A stretch of DNA of 64,000 nt, taken from the NCBI RefSeq assembly GCF_004193775.1, contig NC_041004.1, positions 33,442,411 through 33,506,410 on the forward strand, given 5' to 3'. This DNA is from Glycine soja. Its lineage: Eukaryota; Streptophyta; Magnoliopsida; Fabales; Fabaceae. A model generated the notes under the pieces. The model saw nothing but the letters and a program-made list of their open reading frames with translations, did not search any database and was not told where the DNA came from. Of the stretch, positions 22,401 through 35,700 are shown piece by piece; within the stretch, counting starts at the first letter, position 1, and each line of letters begins with the position of its first letter. A program made the position numbers and the translations under genes.

Positions 22401-25109
22401 AGGAAAATGTTTGTGCATTTTGTTGGAATCTTATTCATAGTTGTATGCTGGGAAGAAGTCAAGTCAGTAATTAGAAGACAGCAATATGTTTTAAAGTTTT
22501 GTCCTTACATGGAAAAGAATAATTTGAAACTATGTTTTTTTTTTTTTTTGTTTCAGAAAGAAAGAAAGAAAAAATTGCTTGTTGAAAATACTTTCTTTAA
22601 AACTGGTTTAAAAAAATAATAACTCTATTTTTTCAGATTTTAAAACCAAAAAAAATTAATAAGACCATCTTTTATAAGTTATTTTGATTGTCTACTTTCA
22701 GTTTTTTATTGTTTATGTTATTTCTTTTATTATTTCATTTTCTTTCCTCACTCCTACTATCTAAAAATTATTTTATAAAAGTTTTTAAAATTTAATAAAA
22801 GAAGTATAAGTGATTACTCAGTATAAATATATATGAAAGAGACATTATTAATTAATTCGTTCATTTTACAAGTGTATACGTATATATTAATATTAATATA
22901 GAGAATGTTTAACACTTTGACTAGCCTGTCTTGGTGTTAGTTTCTTCATCAAGTATGGAATAAGTGTGCGTATTAGGGTATTCATGTTTTTTTTCCATAT
23001 CTAAAGTTAACTAAATTATAAGTTTTAGAATTTAGATTTGACATATTTTTAAAATGAGTTTTGATTAATATTCAGGCCATTCCAACTTGAACCGATGTCT
23101 TATTTTTTTAAGAAAAAAAATTGAACTGCTTTTTTAATAATTATGCATCAATAATAAATTTTCATGACTTAATAGATAATATTTTACATAATATTACATT
23201 TATTTTTATAATATTTTATTTTAAAATATATTATAAAACATATATTAATTTTATGATTAATACATAATTTCATGATTAAGTTTATAAATTATTAAGATTG
23301 ATATATTATATTTACAAATTGAGTTAGTTTGATCTTATCTCGTATATTATTAAATTCTAATCAAATTAAATTTCAACCTGAATTAAATAATATTATATCA
23401 AAATCTTGATATAATAAATTTTAAAATAAATTAATCTATCCCAACCAAGTGTTACAAGTACCTTAATGTCCATGTTATGATTCATTTTTTATTCATAATA
23501 ATAAGCTCGTGCCATAGTAGTTAATTTTATTATGAGTATGCTTTATATGTTAATTCAAACTAAATTCTATTTATTTTAAATATTACTTTTTTATTAATTT
23601 GATTCATTGAAAGAGCATAAAATATATTTAAATTTATATAATTAAATCATTACAAATAAAAAATATTTGTCCTATGTAGTTATAGGATTTTTATATAGCC
23701 TGTAGTTATAGGGATAAAAACACAAAACCATGTGAATCTCTTTTCATAAATTTAACTGTTTTAAAATTAAAAAAAACTTATAAAATGAGAAAATAAAAAC
23801 ATATCTATTATTAATTTAAATTAAAATACTCCATAATTAATCTTAACTATTTTTTTCTTAAAACACTATTTTTTTTATTAAATGAATACTTGATACATTT
23901 TTTATTTCTCACTTTACTCGTTTACTTGATTAAAAGCAATCAAATCATGTTCCATATAAATTCAATTTAAAACGGATAATTACCCGTAATGATTGATTAT
24001 GTGTATGTTTGGTTTTACATTAAGAAAATGAATTCTTGATTTATAATAATTCTGGATATATTTTTATATGTTAGGTTTTAATGTTAGGAAAATAATTCAG
24101 CTGGATTTAAAATTGATCATTCTAAGTGAAAGTAATTTTAAATAATTTTTAGGTTTAATTTAAAATTTTATATCAAATTTTACCCTTAACTTAATTTTAT
24201 AATAAAAAATTTTAACTTAAACAAAATCAATTTTTTCAAACATTCATTCAAATATATTATGTAAGAATTTGGCATAAATCCATAATTTTTTTACTTTCCA
24301 ATAAAAAATTTATCTGAAACAATTACCCGAAACAATCAGAAAAATCAACATCGAACATTTCTCCAGTCTCCACAAATAGAAATCTGCATCAATTATCACA
24401 CGTTCTCGATCACAGTGTCCATGAAAATCTCTCCTTTATCATCGCAGATTTTAGCAAATTCGCAGTAATCCGCATGATTCAAATTTTGTTAATATGGTGT
24501 AGTATTATTGGTAGATAATAATCATATATGCTCTTTATAATCAAGATTTTAATCTTCAAATTCGTAAAAATATTTATTGAAATGCATCAATCCGTTCAAT
24601 AAATATAAAAAAAAAAAAAACTAGACTAGATATCTAATTGGCCAGACACAAGAAAAATAAAATCTGTCTTTTAACATCATTATTATCTACCTGAATACCT
24701 GATCATATATGTGTATAAGTTGCTTAATTTCCAGTGTTACAAGGATGGGAACGCCAATGTCATTCCTCAGGCAACGGCAACGGCATGCACGAGAAGTCAC
24801 TGTTACACATCAAAATTGGAGGTTGCAACATGCTTCTTCTACGTAGGCATGATTGACAATGCCTGATTTTGGCAACATCTTAATTTTGATTAATTTGTTT
24901 TAATCCAGATTTCAAATTCCTCAAAAAGGGTTTTTAATTTAATGATTTCAAATTAATGAAACAATGGAAACATATGAAAAAAAAAAAGTTGCTCTCTCTG
25001 TTAAAAATAAGTGTTTTTTAAAAAAAAACCATTTCAATCTAACTGTCATATTAACTTTTTAATATAATATTAATTATTTTTTTTATTAATATTAAATATC
25101 ACTTTTTTT
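19439..25109. other. AT-rich region, no gene seen
   Basis: 5.7 kb with frequent stops in all frames and only short open frames with no recognisable protein. A 33-bp perfect tandem duplication (starting ATAAATTTTAAGAGAATTTT) occupies 19609-19674. Homopolymer and poly(A/T) tracts are common at 22530-25100. Longer open frames at 21241-21528 (+) and 20199-20426 (-) have no support. Confidence 0.5.
19609..19674. repeat. 33-bp perfect tandem duplication
   Basis: Two adjacent identical copies, 19609-19641 and 19642-19674. Confidence 0.9.
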
Positions 25110-25155
25110 ACCCGTAACTACTTGATAACCCGTGCACATGCACACGTCGTGTTGG
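25110..25155 (-). mobile_element. Candidate Helitron 3' end (hairpin)
   Basis: Read on the minus strand, GTGTGCATGTGCACGGGTTA can form a short hairpin and is followed by ATCAAGTAGTT. Plant Helitrons end in a hairpin 10-12 nt before CTRRT; here the end would be GTAGT, one base off. Orientation and position fit the Helitron genes read leftward from 36360 to 26829. Confidence 0.4.
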
Positions 25156-26828
25156 TTGTGTGTAAGCATGTTTGAAAAAGATTTTTATGAAAAATTATTG
25201 ATTCAAAAGTAAATAATAGATTATATGAGGGAAAAAATGAATCTTTTATAGCATAACTAAATAATATAAAAAAAACATTGAAAAATGGTGAGGTCAATTT
25301 AGAATCAATTTGAAAGATCCTGATCGGTCTAATTACGCCTAATCTATGCTTAATAAAATTCTGAACTCTCCCATTTAATATGGAGGTGGTGATTGATGAA
25401 GATTATATCCAAAACTTCTTAGCTGTAAGGACAGAAGTAATCACTAAATATATGGTTGTATATTGTGTCCAAATTATAAGACGTTATGGCCCTTGGTTTT
25501 AGTTGTATAGCATATATAAATTTGGCAATCAAATGTTGTTGGCATATTGAAGCTAACTTTGAATCTCTATAATATAATAAAATATTAACTACTAATTTAG
25601 AATAGCAACAAAATTAATATCAAAGTTTTGTATGTATAAATATAGGACAGATAGTAAATGATATTATGGACGGAAAATACTTCCAAATAAGATATCCAGA
25701 TGATTTGGAACTCTTCTATCTTCCTCCAAAGAAACACTAATTGATCTAGCATGTTAATCATTTTCACAGGGATAACAATTGAGAATCACTATTAAAAAAA
25801 TGTTGATTTGTCTTATAAAGGAATGGATTGATATATATAAATATATATGCATTTTACCCTACTATGTACTACTTTCAAAGGTTTAAATCTTAAGAGCAAA
25901 GTTGTATGAATCAAGATAGCTATGGTCTCAACCTTGCAAGAATTGGATTCTTCTAATAAAACGTTATAACGAAACAATCTCATTCCCAGTTAGACATGTT
26001 AAAATAAGGGATACTATATCTAAATTGCTTTAATTTAAACACATATGTAGTGCAATCTATTTTGAATTGAAAAAACATGACAAATGCAGCTAAACACAAC
26101 CTTTTGGTGGTGTAAGAGAATTGTCCTAATATTCACAGTAACATAGGAAGCTAGGCTTGCAATTAGGCACTTCTAAACACAAATAGTAATTGGAACTTAG
26201 TAATTGATTACTAACTTATATATATTTGTAAGCATAAATCAGTCAAATATTAGATTAAATCGAAGAATACATAATGTTCTTAAGACTAAGTCTGGCTCAA
26301 AGTAAACATAAACATGGCAATAAGATAGAGATTATTGTATTCTTCAATTAAGTAATTTTAAAGATTATCATGTATAAAAAAATCATTGAATGTAGCTGCT
26401 ACAATTAACAAAAGAAGTTGTATGTAGCTCTCAATTGCTTCCTTTGTAAACTTCTACACTATACAACATATTTGGCCTACAAATAAGAATAATAAGTTAT
26501 ATGAATAAAATAGTAGTAATTAGTCAAATTGAGAATGGCAATTTAAAATGAATAGGTAAGGACATTATCCAATAATTCAAAAATATAGTAAACTAAAAAA
26601 AAGAACTTACAACAAAAAAAAAATGAATGAGATGAAATTAAATAAATGCATTTTTCAATGTCAAGGAATAAGTGGAACGAAATATGAAATCTGCAAAAAT
26701 AGAAATAGGTCAATTGATTGAGAAATTATCATATTTGCATTATTAGGAAAATTAACATTCTTGTAGCTAGTGAAACTATATAAATAAATGTGCAATTGAA
26801 TTTTTTTTAATAGACACACACATGTTAT

Positions 26829-27975
26829 AAATTTTGGAAAACTTCTTTGAAGACTACATTGGTAGTTGTCTTCAATGGTTTATTGTCCCTATCATGTATT
26901 AATATCTTTAAACCACGTTTACTTTTAACTCGAGAAACTACTACATACAATTGACCATGACTAAAAATAATGGCCTAGTTAAGTATAATCCTACACTTTC
27001 CAATGATTGACCTTGTGATTTATTGATTGTCATGTCATATGAGACCATGATAGGGAATTGTCTTTGAATGAGTTTAAACGGCCGTGAAGATTGGGATGGA
27101 GAAATGGGCATTCTAGGAATGTAGATAATGTTCCCAATTGTGTTTTCAGACATGACTCTTGCTTCAATCTCATGATTTGCTAGTTATGTGACCACTAACC
27201 AAGTTCCCTTGCACAATCCTTCAAACTGATCTAAATTCCTTAACAACATTATTGGGGTTCCAACCTTTAGTTTGATCTTATGATTAGGAAGGTTAGATGT
27301 TCTAAGAGAATTTAGAAATTCACTTGTAAGTCCCTCAAATATTTGGCTTTCAATTGTTTCTGACTTATCAATTGAATCTGAACTTGGATATTCTCTTTCA
27401 TCACCTAAAATGAAATGAAACCAATAAAAGTTAGTTATTCATTCAATTGAAGGAACAATTTAGAGTTAATTAATATTCTATAATTAATTAAGAAATTCGA
27501 ACTAATACCTGGTAGTAGTAACAACACATAGTCATTAATTTGGTCAGCAATTCCAATGGTTGATGCTAGGATAGCTCTTGATTGCAAGAACTGCACATTG
27601 TTATATTGGTCCATCAAATAAGGATATGTGCTTTGAATAATGGCATTGATAGGATCATCGAAATTAGTAATCAAAAAGTCTTTTGGAATATCAATGGAAG
27701 CATAACCATCATTTGGTTATGCCATTTGACCATTTCCACTGTCTAGTATTCATTATGCAAACTGATTAAGTTCAGATGCAAATGTGTTGTCCAAGTTGTT
27801 GAGTAAACACATATTTTTTGTTAGAGCTAACACTTGACAATGATCCCATAGGTGTGATGCATTAATGGTTGCATGGACAATATAGAAACAACTTCCCCTT
27901 GCAATGATTGGTAAAATTTGCCTTAAGTCTCCACAAAAAACAATGACTTTTTCCACCAAAAATTGAACTATTGTC
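26829..27975 (-). pseudogene. Helitron helicase C-terminal part (PIF1-type)
   Basis: On the minus strand: VIVFCGDLRQILPIIARGS (Walker-B-downstream motif of PIF1 helicases), IVHATINASHLWDHCQVL, then after a likely intron near 27400-27510 GTPIMLLRNLDQFEGLCKGT, FPIMVSYDMTINKSQGQSLE (motif V/VI region), and an end resembling …TTNVVFKEVFQNL near 26829. A 5-A run near 27950 shifts frame and several stops occur. The Walker A part is missing because the retrotransposon at 27976 interrupts the gene. This is the helicase half of RepHel, which unwinds DNA during rolling-circle transposition. Confidence 0.85.
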
Positions 27976-30505
27976 TGTAACATTGTGTTTTCGTAATTTA
28001 TTGTTCAAGTGTTTTAATTAAATTGTAAGAGTAATTAAATTTATATTTGAGTGCCTAAAATTAATTAATGATCGATGTGATGGTGTTTTGCTTATGTTTG
28101 TATGTGTTTAGTGAGTTTTTGGTGAGTTTGAGCCTGGAGAAAGATGAGCTCGTGGTGGTTAATGAAAGAAGTATGAGTTTAGCAAATACTTAAGTGTAGG
28201 AAGGAAAAACCTTTTCAGGCCTATATCTCCTTAAAACCCTCATTTGTGCTAAAACTCTCTCTCTGTCGACACACTTCTCTTCACAATTATCTCTTCTCCA
28301 AGAAACCACGACTAGAGAACTTTGAACTTTGGTATTGTGCAAAAAGAAAACTATTTTCTCCTTCCTTTAGTGGTTGTTGACTGGCCCTGAGATAATCTCC
28401 CATTTTTCCTCTCTTTGAGTTCATTTTCGTTTTTCCTAAAGCAACCATGAACTATGGAAAAACTTGGTTTTAAGCGGGTTGTTCTATTTTTGGTCTGCTT
28501 TGGGGTTGAGTTGATGCTGGTATGATGTGGGATCAAAGGAAAGTTCCTCACTTGGACCCAAACCTTACTCCTTTTTTCCTTTCTTCTTCAAAGAGTCATC
28601 ATCTTGGGTTTATGTAGGTAAGGGAAGCTTTATCCTTTTCTATGTTTAGGTTGTTGTGAATTGGTTTTAAGGCTGCTAGAAAATGAATCAAGTTGTTAAA
28701 AATGAAAGATTGAGCATTTGAGGTTGAGTTTTAAAATTTGGGTTGTTGTTTATTTGATGAATATTGATTAAAGGTTCCTATTTGTGAAGTGTTTTGATGT
28801 CGTTTATGTATTTGGAATTGATGGGAAAGAGTTTAAGTTTATTTTGAGATGATTTGTAAGCAATAGGAGGCAATTCTATAGAAAATTTAAAATTTTGAAA
28901 AATTCGCGTCTAGTGTCACATCCACCGTCTAATGAAAATTTTTGCGTCCAATGACCATTTTCATGTCCAGTGTCTTGTGTCGCATCTTGCGTCTAGTGTC
29001 CAGTGATCATTTTGAGTCTAGTGATCAGTGTTAAGTCCACTGACCATTTTGAGTCTGATGATCAATTTCGAGTTCAGTGACCATTTTGAGTCCAATGATC
29101 AATTTTGAGTTCAATGATCAATTTTGAGTCCAGTGACCGTTTTGAGTATGGTGAGCCATTTTGAGTCCAATGACCAGTTTTGAGTCTAGTGGTTAGTTTT
29201 GAGTCCAATGACCCGTTTTGATGTGAATGTGATTAATGATTGTTTTCTTTGTATAAATTAACTATTTTGAGATCTTAATGAATTTATAATGATATGCGAT
29301 GTGGTTAAGATAATGTTATTTTATTATTAGAGTTGACTTTATGTTGAGATCATGAAATTCACATTCATATGAGTTTTTGGTGAGTTGTTTACAAGAATTC
29401 AAGGTGTTGGAATGTCTTGTTATACTTATTGAACTATAGGTGGGTTCATGAGTGTGATGAATCTATGATGTTACAACCTCTTATGATGTTGAGATTGGTG
29501 AATGAATTTGTGATGACATATGATATTGATTTGAATAATCATAACATACATACATTGATAAATGACATGGAATGTGAGTAGATACGTAAGTTGGGGGGTG
29601 CTAAGAAGGTTTTCACCCTAGTGCTGGAGGTTGTCATGGTGGCTAACACCGAATGGGCCTATAAAATGGATAGGTGGGCAAATCCCTAGACAGGTTAAGG
29701 TATTTGCAAGCCTTACCGAGGTAAGCCACTATCCACGCTCATCACACTTCTTCTGTAGGGTTAATTCAAGTATCCTCAAATGGTCAGATCATAGAATGCG
29801 ACTATGTTAAGGGATGCACTTAGGTTAATCGCTCAAAATGGGGAATCTTTCGGGAGTAAAAGAGTCAGCATGACATGACATGATATGACAGTTAAGCATG
29901 TGCATTGATAATTATGGCTTGAGAATGATGTGTTACTTGAGGAGATGTATTAATACACAACTGTTGGAAAATGGAGGACTTATGTATCTTTTAAACATAT
30001 TGATCTTATATTTCTTTTATATGTTGTTTTCTTTTAAAATGAGTTTATCCTTGCATTTTCTATTGAACTGTGATGATCGTGTCATTTGATACGGGAGTAG
30101 ATTATGATGTAGCTTTTAAGGAGCATGTCACTCGTGGTTGATGTGGATTTGATGGTGGACTTAGGGGTGAGATTTGATCCTTTGTCATTTATTTATGTTT
30201 TGTCTTGGTGTGGACTAACTTAGGGTTTATATATCTTAATGGATCTATGTTGTATTTATTCTATGAATTAGACCCTTGAGTTTTGTTTGAAGATTTGCTT
30301 AAGATGTTTGACGATGTAGTACCTTGGGGCACACGTACCTATATGTTTTACAACTCGATGACCTTTTATGACACACTTGTATTCATGAAAAAAAGTTACA
30401 TGTATTTTCATTAAACTTATTTAAGAGTTTTAAAGGGACTAAAGATGAATATTTTTGCATTAAAGCCTTAGTGTTTCATGTAATGACGTTTGGGGTCGTT
30501 ACATT
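27976..30505 (+). mobile_element. LTR of a truncated retrotransposon
   Basis: Starts TGTAACATTGTG inside the Helitron helicase gene and ends ...GGGGTCGTTACA at about 30505, followed at once by a primer-binding-like site. About 2.5 kb. It contains a 'CACCCTAGTGCTGG' / 'CCGAGGTAAGCCACTATCC' block typical of long plant gypsy LTRs (from memory, not a search). No second LTR is present, so the element was cut on its right side. Confidence 0.7.
28905..29225. repeat. Minisatellite within the LTR
   Basis: More than ten degenerate copies of a ~21-24-bp unit around 'AGTCCAATGACCATTTTG', alternating CCA/TCA variants. Confidence 0.75.
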
Positions 30506-30525
30506 TATGGTAACAGAGCCGGTTG
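30506..30525 (+). other. Retrotransposon primer-binding site
   Basis: TATGGTAACAGAGC directly after the LTR end resembles TGGTATCAGAGC, the complement of the initiator tRNA-Met 3' end used to prime reverse transcription in most plant LTR elements. One base differs in the core. Confidence 0.65.
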
Positions 30526-31970
30526 TGTCTTTTGGGAACAAATCTATGGGGACTAGGTTTGTTGTGCCTTCTATTGTGTAGTTTTGGTTTTTGTTTTGTT
30601 ACAGAAACATTTTCCCAAGAGTTGAGTATGATATTTTGGGGGTTCCAATTGTGTATTGGATATCTAGCTTGAGTTAGAAAATCTTTTGTTTGTGTTATTT
30701 AGTCCACTAGAAGTGGCTGCAATGTGATTGTGAAACTGATCGCCTCAAAAATTGTGTTTGGGCACTGAAGGTGGGAGGCGATGTTGTATGATAAACTTAT
30801 TGAGAATAAGTCTTTATCTTTCTTTTTTGTGCCATGAAATCATTTTCATGAGAGAATGATTGTTGGTTGTTGAACCATATTTGGTTGATTATTTAAGGAG
30901 ATCATTAGTATGTTGTTTATCGTGTGTTGAGTACAATTATTTCAAGAGGATAATAATTGTAGTTGATGAGTATGTTTGTGTGATCTAATTAGGATCCCTA
31001 ATCATCTTGCACCGTTAGAGATTCATAGTGAGATATGGGTTGTCACAGTTATTAGGGTGAAAACCCCAAGCCTGTGATGTATCGATCATATGGGTTGCGA
31101 TAGATGAAGATGTGAGTGAGGTTGAGATTTCCTAGACTAAGGATTTATCTCCAATTGAATATGATGAGGCTAGTAATCCTTAGGCCAGTACTATGTGCTT
31201 AATGAGGTTTCCTTTTTATGACTTGTGATATTTTATGATATCTTCATTGTTATTTCCCTATGCTTCTTCAATGTTTTAACAAGCTTGATGTAGTTTGAAG
31301 TTGGTTTGCTTTTGAAAATGAAGATGGCATTTTACTGTTTTGTCCAAAGTGGTTTTACAAAGGTTTAGGATGTATAAAGTCTCATTTTCTATAAAAGTCT
31401 CATTTTCTATACATGTAGTTGTGTCTCCCCATATAAACATGTTTTATTTTAGTTGACGTTATTTAAAGTGATTCCTTCTTTGAGAATGAAGATATTTCTT
31501 TTAACCTTATGTATTCAAATTGTTTTAAAAAGGTTTGGTGTTTAAACTTGTTATCTGATTATGTTATCGTGTTTTCCCTCAACGGTAGATTTTGTCTTCA
31601 AAAACAGGTTGTTTTTATTATTTCAATTGCAATGTCTTCCATTGGGTTTTCTTATCCTTTCATGCAGAGCAAACAACCTCTTTCCATGTATGATTTATCT
31701 TGTACAACCCTATGTGTTCGAAAATCATTTGTGAATTTGCTACCTTATGGTTTTCTTGTTCTCTTTATGCTACCTATAATCACTTGTTGATTTAGGAGTT
31801 AGTTGTGATGCTTGTGGTGTTTTCCTATAAAATCTTTTAGAACTTAATTCTAAAGGTGGAGGAGTGTTTAGTGATTTCCTAATTTGGATAAAAAGTTTCA
31901 CCACTTCCTCATTGGTGGAAATTAGTTTTAAAATGATTAATCCTTTGCATACATTTCTTTAGTTTTGGAA
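30526..31970. other. Internal remnant of the retrotransposon
   Basis: About 1.4 kb after the primer-binding site without any recognisable gag or pol sequence. It ends where Helitron homology resumes near 31970. The open frame at 31509-31790 is not convincing. Confidence 0.5.
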
Positions 31971-31974
31971 TTTC

Positions 31975-32828
31975 ATTTTCTATAATACGATATTGATTTC
32001 AAAGTTGTTCTTAGAAACAACTTTCTCAAGTAGTAACTTGAATCCCAATCTTTGGCCTCTTTTATCGAGAAATCCCATTACAAAGCATGCTTCTCTGAAT
32101 GTAGTATGTTGGATATTGTGCATGGTTTTAATATCTTCATAGCAACATGGTCCTTTTGAGACAATTAACATCATTCTCAAATAGAAAAACTCACCAGTAC
32201 TCGGAGGAACCCAAATGCGGTGTCCAATTGTGTGACCTTTTTTTATGGTTTCCAGTATCTATCTTTCTTAACATAGACAAATCTTGACACAAATTAAGCA
32301 TATGTTAGATTTTTTCCTTTGAGGTAGATCGTATTTGCATACATCCAAGATGTAAACATTGGTTCAGTAACACTTGTCTTGGAAAGCACATCATCAATGT
32401 GGTCATGATCTTTAGAATATACAAATTGTTCTACAAGAAGGTGGAAAAACAATCTTTCGACTGCTAGTTTCCTATCGTGTATTGGGAAGGAAAAAATTCT
32501 CCAACATGCTTCACATGGAGAGATGTATTTGATATGAAGTATTTTAGATGATAATTGTTAGTTACCTTAAGTTGGAATTATGATAAAACAATAACATCCT
32601 TTAAAAGAAAAAAAATTGTCGTATTTAGCAATAATGAGTTGCAAGGGATAAATATATCTGCAATCAAGATATTGTTTAATCTCATCAGTTGGTTGAGTAT
32701 TACTTACTCCTTGTTGGTCATTTGGAACAATCACAACTGTAATCTTATCATATTCTTTGTGAATGTACTTGAATAGGTACTTTATAGAAGTACTTTGGTT
32801 ACACCATTCCATATTAATGTGTGTATGG
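31975..32828 (-). pseudogene. Helitron Rep/helicase-like middle fragment
   Basis: Minus-strand peptides in order from 32828: THINMEWCNQSTSIKYLFKY, then (across a likely intron near 32580) CEACWRIFSFPIHDRKLAVE, a 'TYA-F' segment, MLIVSKGPCCYEDIKTMHNI, HTTFREACFVMGFL and WDSSYYLRKLFL. All belong to the conserved Helitron-like N-terminal/helicase-linker region, in correct order. Frameshifts and stops are frequent. It continues directly from the fragment at 35696 once the solo LTR is ignored. Confidence 0.85.
32824..32828. repeat. Target-site duplication, left (solo LTR)
   Basis: TATGG, repeated at 35696-35700. Confidence 0.88.
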
Positions 32829-35695
32829 TGTAACATCCCATTTTTTCATAAATAAATTTAAAAAGTTTTTTAGTAAAAATAATAAAAATAAATAAATAGA
32901 GTAAATAATTGATCGTAAATGATCCTAGCTATAAAGAGTAACATGCTAGGTTTTTCAGACTAACTCCTCAGTCTCCTTTGCCTCTCATTTTCGTTTTTCC
33001 CTTTTTCCTCTCAAAACCCTTTCTTTTTCCCGCAGCTCACTAAATCTGTTTCAGAAAAACGACGATCTCGGACTCATTCATCGTTGGATCGTCATGAAAT
33101 TTAAACACCAGGTTCACAACCCAATTCCGAGCATTCTAACCGTTGGAAATTTCCAAATCATATCTGATCTTATAGGAAAACCCTTCGCATTGTAGCCTTT
33201 TAATTTCCCGCAGAAACCCAAAAATGTCTCGGTAAAACTATGATCCTGGTTTCGTTAACAGTTGGATTTTCATGAAATTTGGATATGTTGTTTGAAATTC
33301 AATTTCGCACACTATCACCGTTGGGATTTGAGAGATAATATTCGTGGAGAGAGAAAAAGAAATCGCATGAAGACAATACAAGTGGAGGTTTCAATCTCTT
33401 CTCCGTCTCTCTGACGTTTGGGAATTTTATCGGAGAAGTCGGAGGAATAACTGAAGGAATCTCAAGGAACCGCTAGAGATGCTGTTATCGCTGGCTGAAG
33501 ACACGTGAGTCCGCTCAGAGGTAAGGGATGAGTTATTCACAATTGGGGATTAGTGAGAACATGTGTAAGGATCTTTAGAGATATCAATTGGAATGAGTTT
33601 TGGGGTGTTTTTGCAATTTTCATTTTATCCTTATAATTATTACAGTGAATTATATATGTTTGACAGACCAATTGTTGTGAAATTGATATGCTATTGTGTT
33701 GAGCGTGAACCCTATAAATCGAGCATTTTTCTAATTAATATGAATTGATGAAATAAAGTAAGGAAAAATTTAGAGAGAGATATTGATTTTGTATTTTCTC
33801 TTTTTCTTGCTTTTTTTTAGGTTTTTATATATAATTTAAAAAATTAATATCATAATTGAAATTGACCAAAGTGTTCATATAATTATTTAGAATTTGTGCA
33901 TTGAAAGCTTACTTTGATAATTGTGATTCAATATGATGTATGCTAGCTTATATATATAGAGGTAGTTATTTATATTAATAATTTATGTAAATAATATTGT
34001 AGAGTGTTATAGTATGATTCCAAAAATTATTAAGTGTTGGAGTTTGAGAATATTATGGTTAAATTTGATGAACATGTGTGTGTTGTACCTTATGAATATC
34101 ATTAGGAATGTTATGAGATGGTTGATGTGATGTTAAAGTGTGGACATGATATTCGATTGTGAATAAGTGGATGTGTTTAACACTTGATGTTACATTAATT
34201 ATATTGTGAGCTATGAATTATACAATAACACGACCAGTGTTTATGCGCAGTGTTAAAGAGAAAGTGTAGATTCCTAGTTAGGAACCAGTGTTAAATTGTA
34301 GCGCAATTGTGTTAAACATGTTTGAAACATGAGTGTGAGGTCGTGGTATTGTATAATTCATGAGCAGTGTTTATAAATGAAATATGTGATGAATTATGGA
34401 ATAATATGTTGCCTTGAGATTATAATATTGTTATTGAGATTGAGTAAAAGTGTAAAGTAGAACATGTGTTGAATTGTGAGATACGTAAAAACATGTGATG
34501 GTAGATTGTGATATTATGAGATGTGAAATTGTGAATGAGTTTTGGTTGTAAATAAGTGTGTGATTAACTCTTGATGTGACATTATTTGTGTTGTAAGTTG
34601 TGAATTGTATAATAACCCGACCAGTGTTATCTTGAGAAAAGTGTAAATGCGCAGTGTTAAAGAGAAAGTGTAGGTTTCCTATTTAGGAACCAGTGCTAAA
34701 GAGAAAGTGCAGGTTTCCTATTTAGGAACCAGTGTTAAATTGTAGCGCAATATGTTGTACGTGTTTAACACACGAGTGTGAGGTCATGGGTATTGTATAA
34801 TTCACGAGCAATGTCTGTGTGCTAAAATGATTTTAGGGGTTGGACCTGAATCAGGAGGGAAATGCCCTGACGGACTCTTCAAAGTGTAGGCTTTGGGGGT
34901 CACCGGGTTTGAGTGCTCCTTTAAGCCTATGTTGATCCCATATGGTTGGAGCATTCTCGCAAAACATCGTGACCCTGACTGGTCTCCCTATGATCTTACT
35001 TAGTGAGAGTGACCTGACAAACCCATTGTGTGGTGTGTCTTGTTATGTACTCCTAAGCGCCCCAGGGTGGTTTTTCACTGACATGGTACCACATTGCATA
35101 TAGGCTTGAGTCTTAGCATAACTATCTCATGCGCTTGCTAATTGTTTATTATGAAATTGATGTGTTATTATGTCTTGATCAGAGCGTGTGATTCTTGTGT
35201 AATGTGATTGATGATTGAAAAGTGAATTTTGAATGACAAAGTGGTGGAATTACGTGTAACTAAGTTTTATTTGGTTTACATGATATGTATATCTAGCTGT
35301 CTTGTTTCTCTATTAGTTAGGAATGTGATAACTCACTCCTCGTGTGTTGTTTGTGTTTGGATCCTGTGATGATCTTGAACTTTGTGTTCAGGGGAGCAGA
35401 TGACTAGGTGAATTACTTTAAGGAACCATGTGCTGAAGGACGTCGGGACACAACACTCTGATAGGATGTGACATTGGGGTATAGGGTTTTATAGACGACC
35501 TTGTTTGAGCCGAAGTGAATTTATTATTTATTTAGAAAAGTTTTATGATGATGTTAGAAAGGTGAATGTGAGCCTGCTACCCTCTTGAAAGGCTTGTATT
35601 TAAATATGTTTTAAAAACTTGAATTAAGTTTAATTTTTTTAACTATTTCTTTTATTATTATTAGTACATATATGTGTGGGGTAGAGGGTGTCACA
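32829..35695. mobile_element. Solo LTR, 2867 bp
   Basis: Begins TGTAACATCCCA and ends GGTGTCACA (TG…CA), flanked by perfect TATGG duplications. No internal genes, primer site or second LTR, so a solo LTR left by recombination is the simplest reading. It interrupts the Helitron Rep gene: removing it and one TATGG restores the KYHTHINMEWC reading. It has an internal duplicated block, about 34182-34372 and 34576-34824, sharing GACCAGTGTT, GCGCAGTGTTAAAGAGAAAG and GGAACCAGTGTTAAATTGTA. Likely Ty3/gypsy by length and ends. Confidence 0.9.
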
Positions 35696-35700
35696 TATGG
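35696..35700. repeat. Target-site duplication, right (solo LTR)
   Basis: TATGG, identical to 32824-32828. Confidence 0.88.

Noticed and set aside
27976..35695. The two TGTAACAT elements as paired LTRs of one retrotransposon
   Set aside because: Lengths, bodies and ends differ, and Helitron sequence lies between them.
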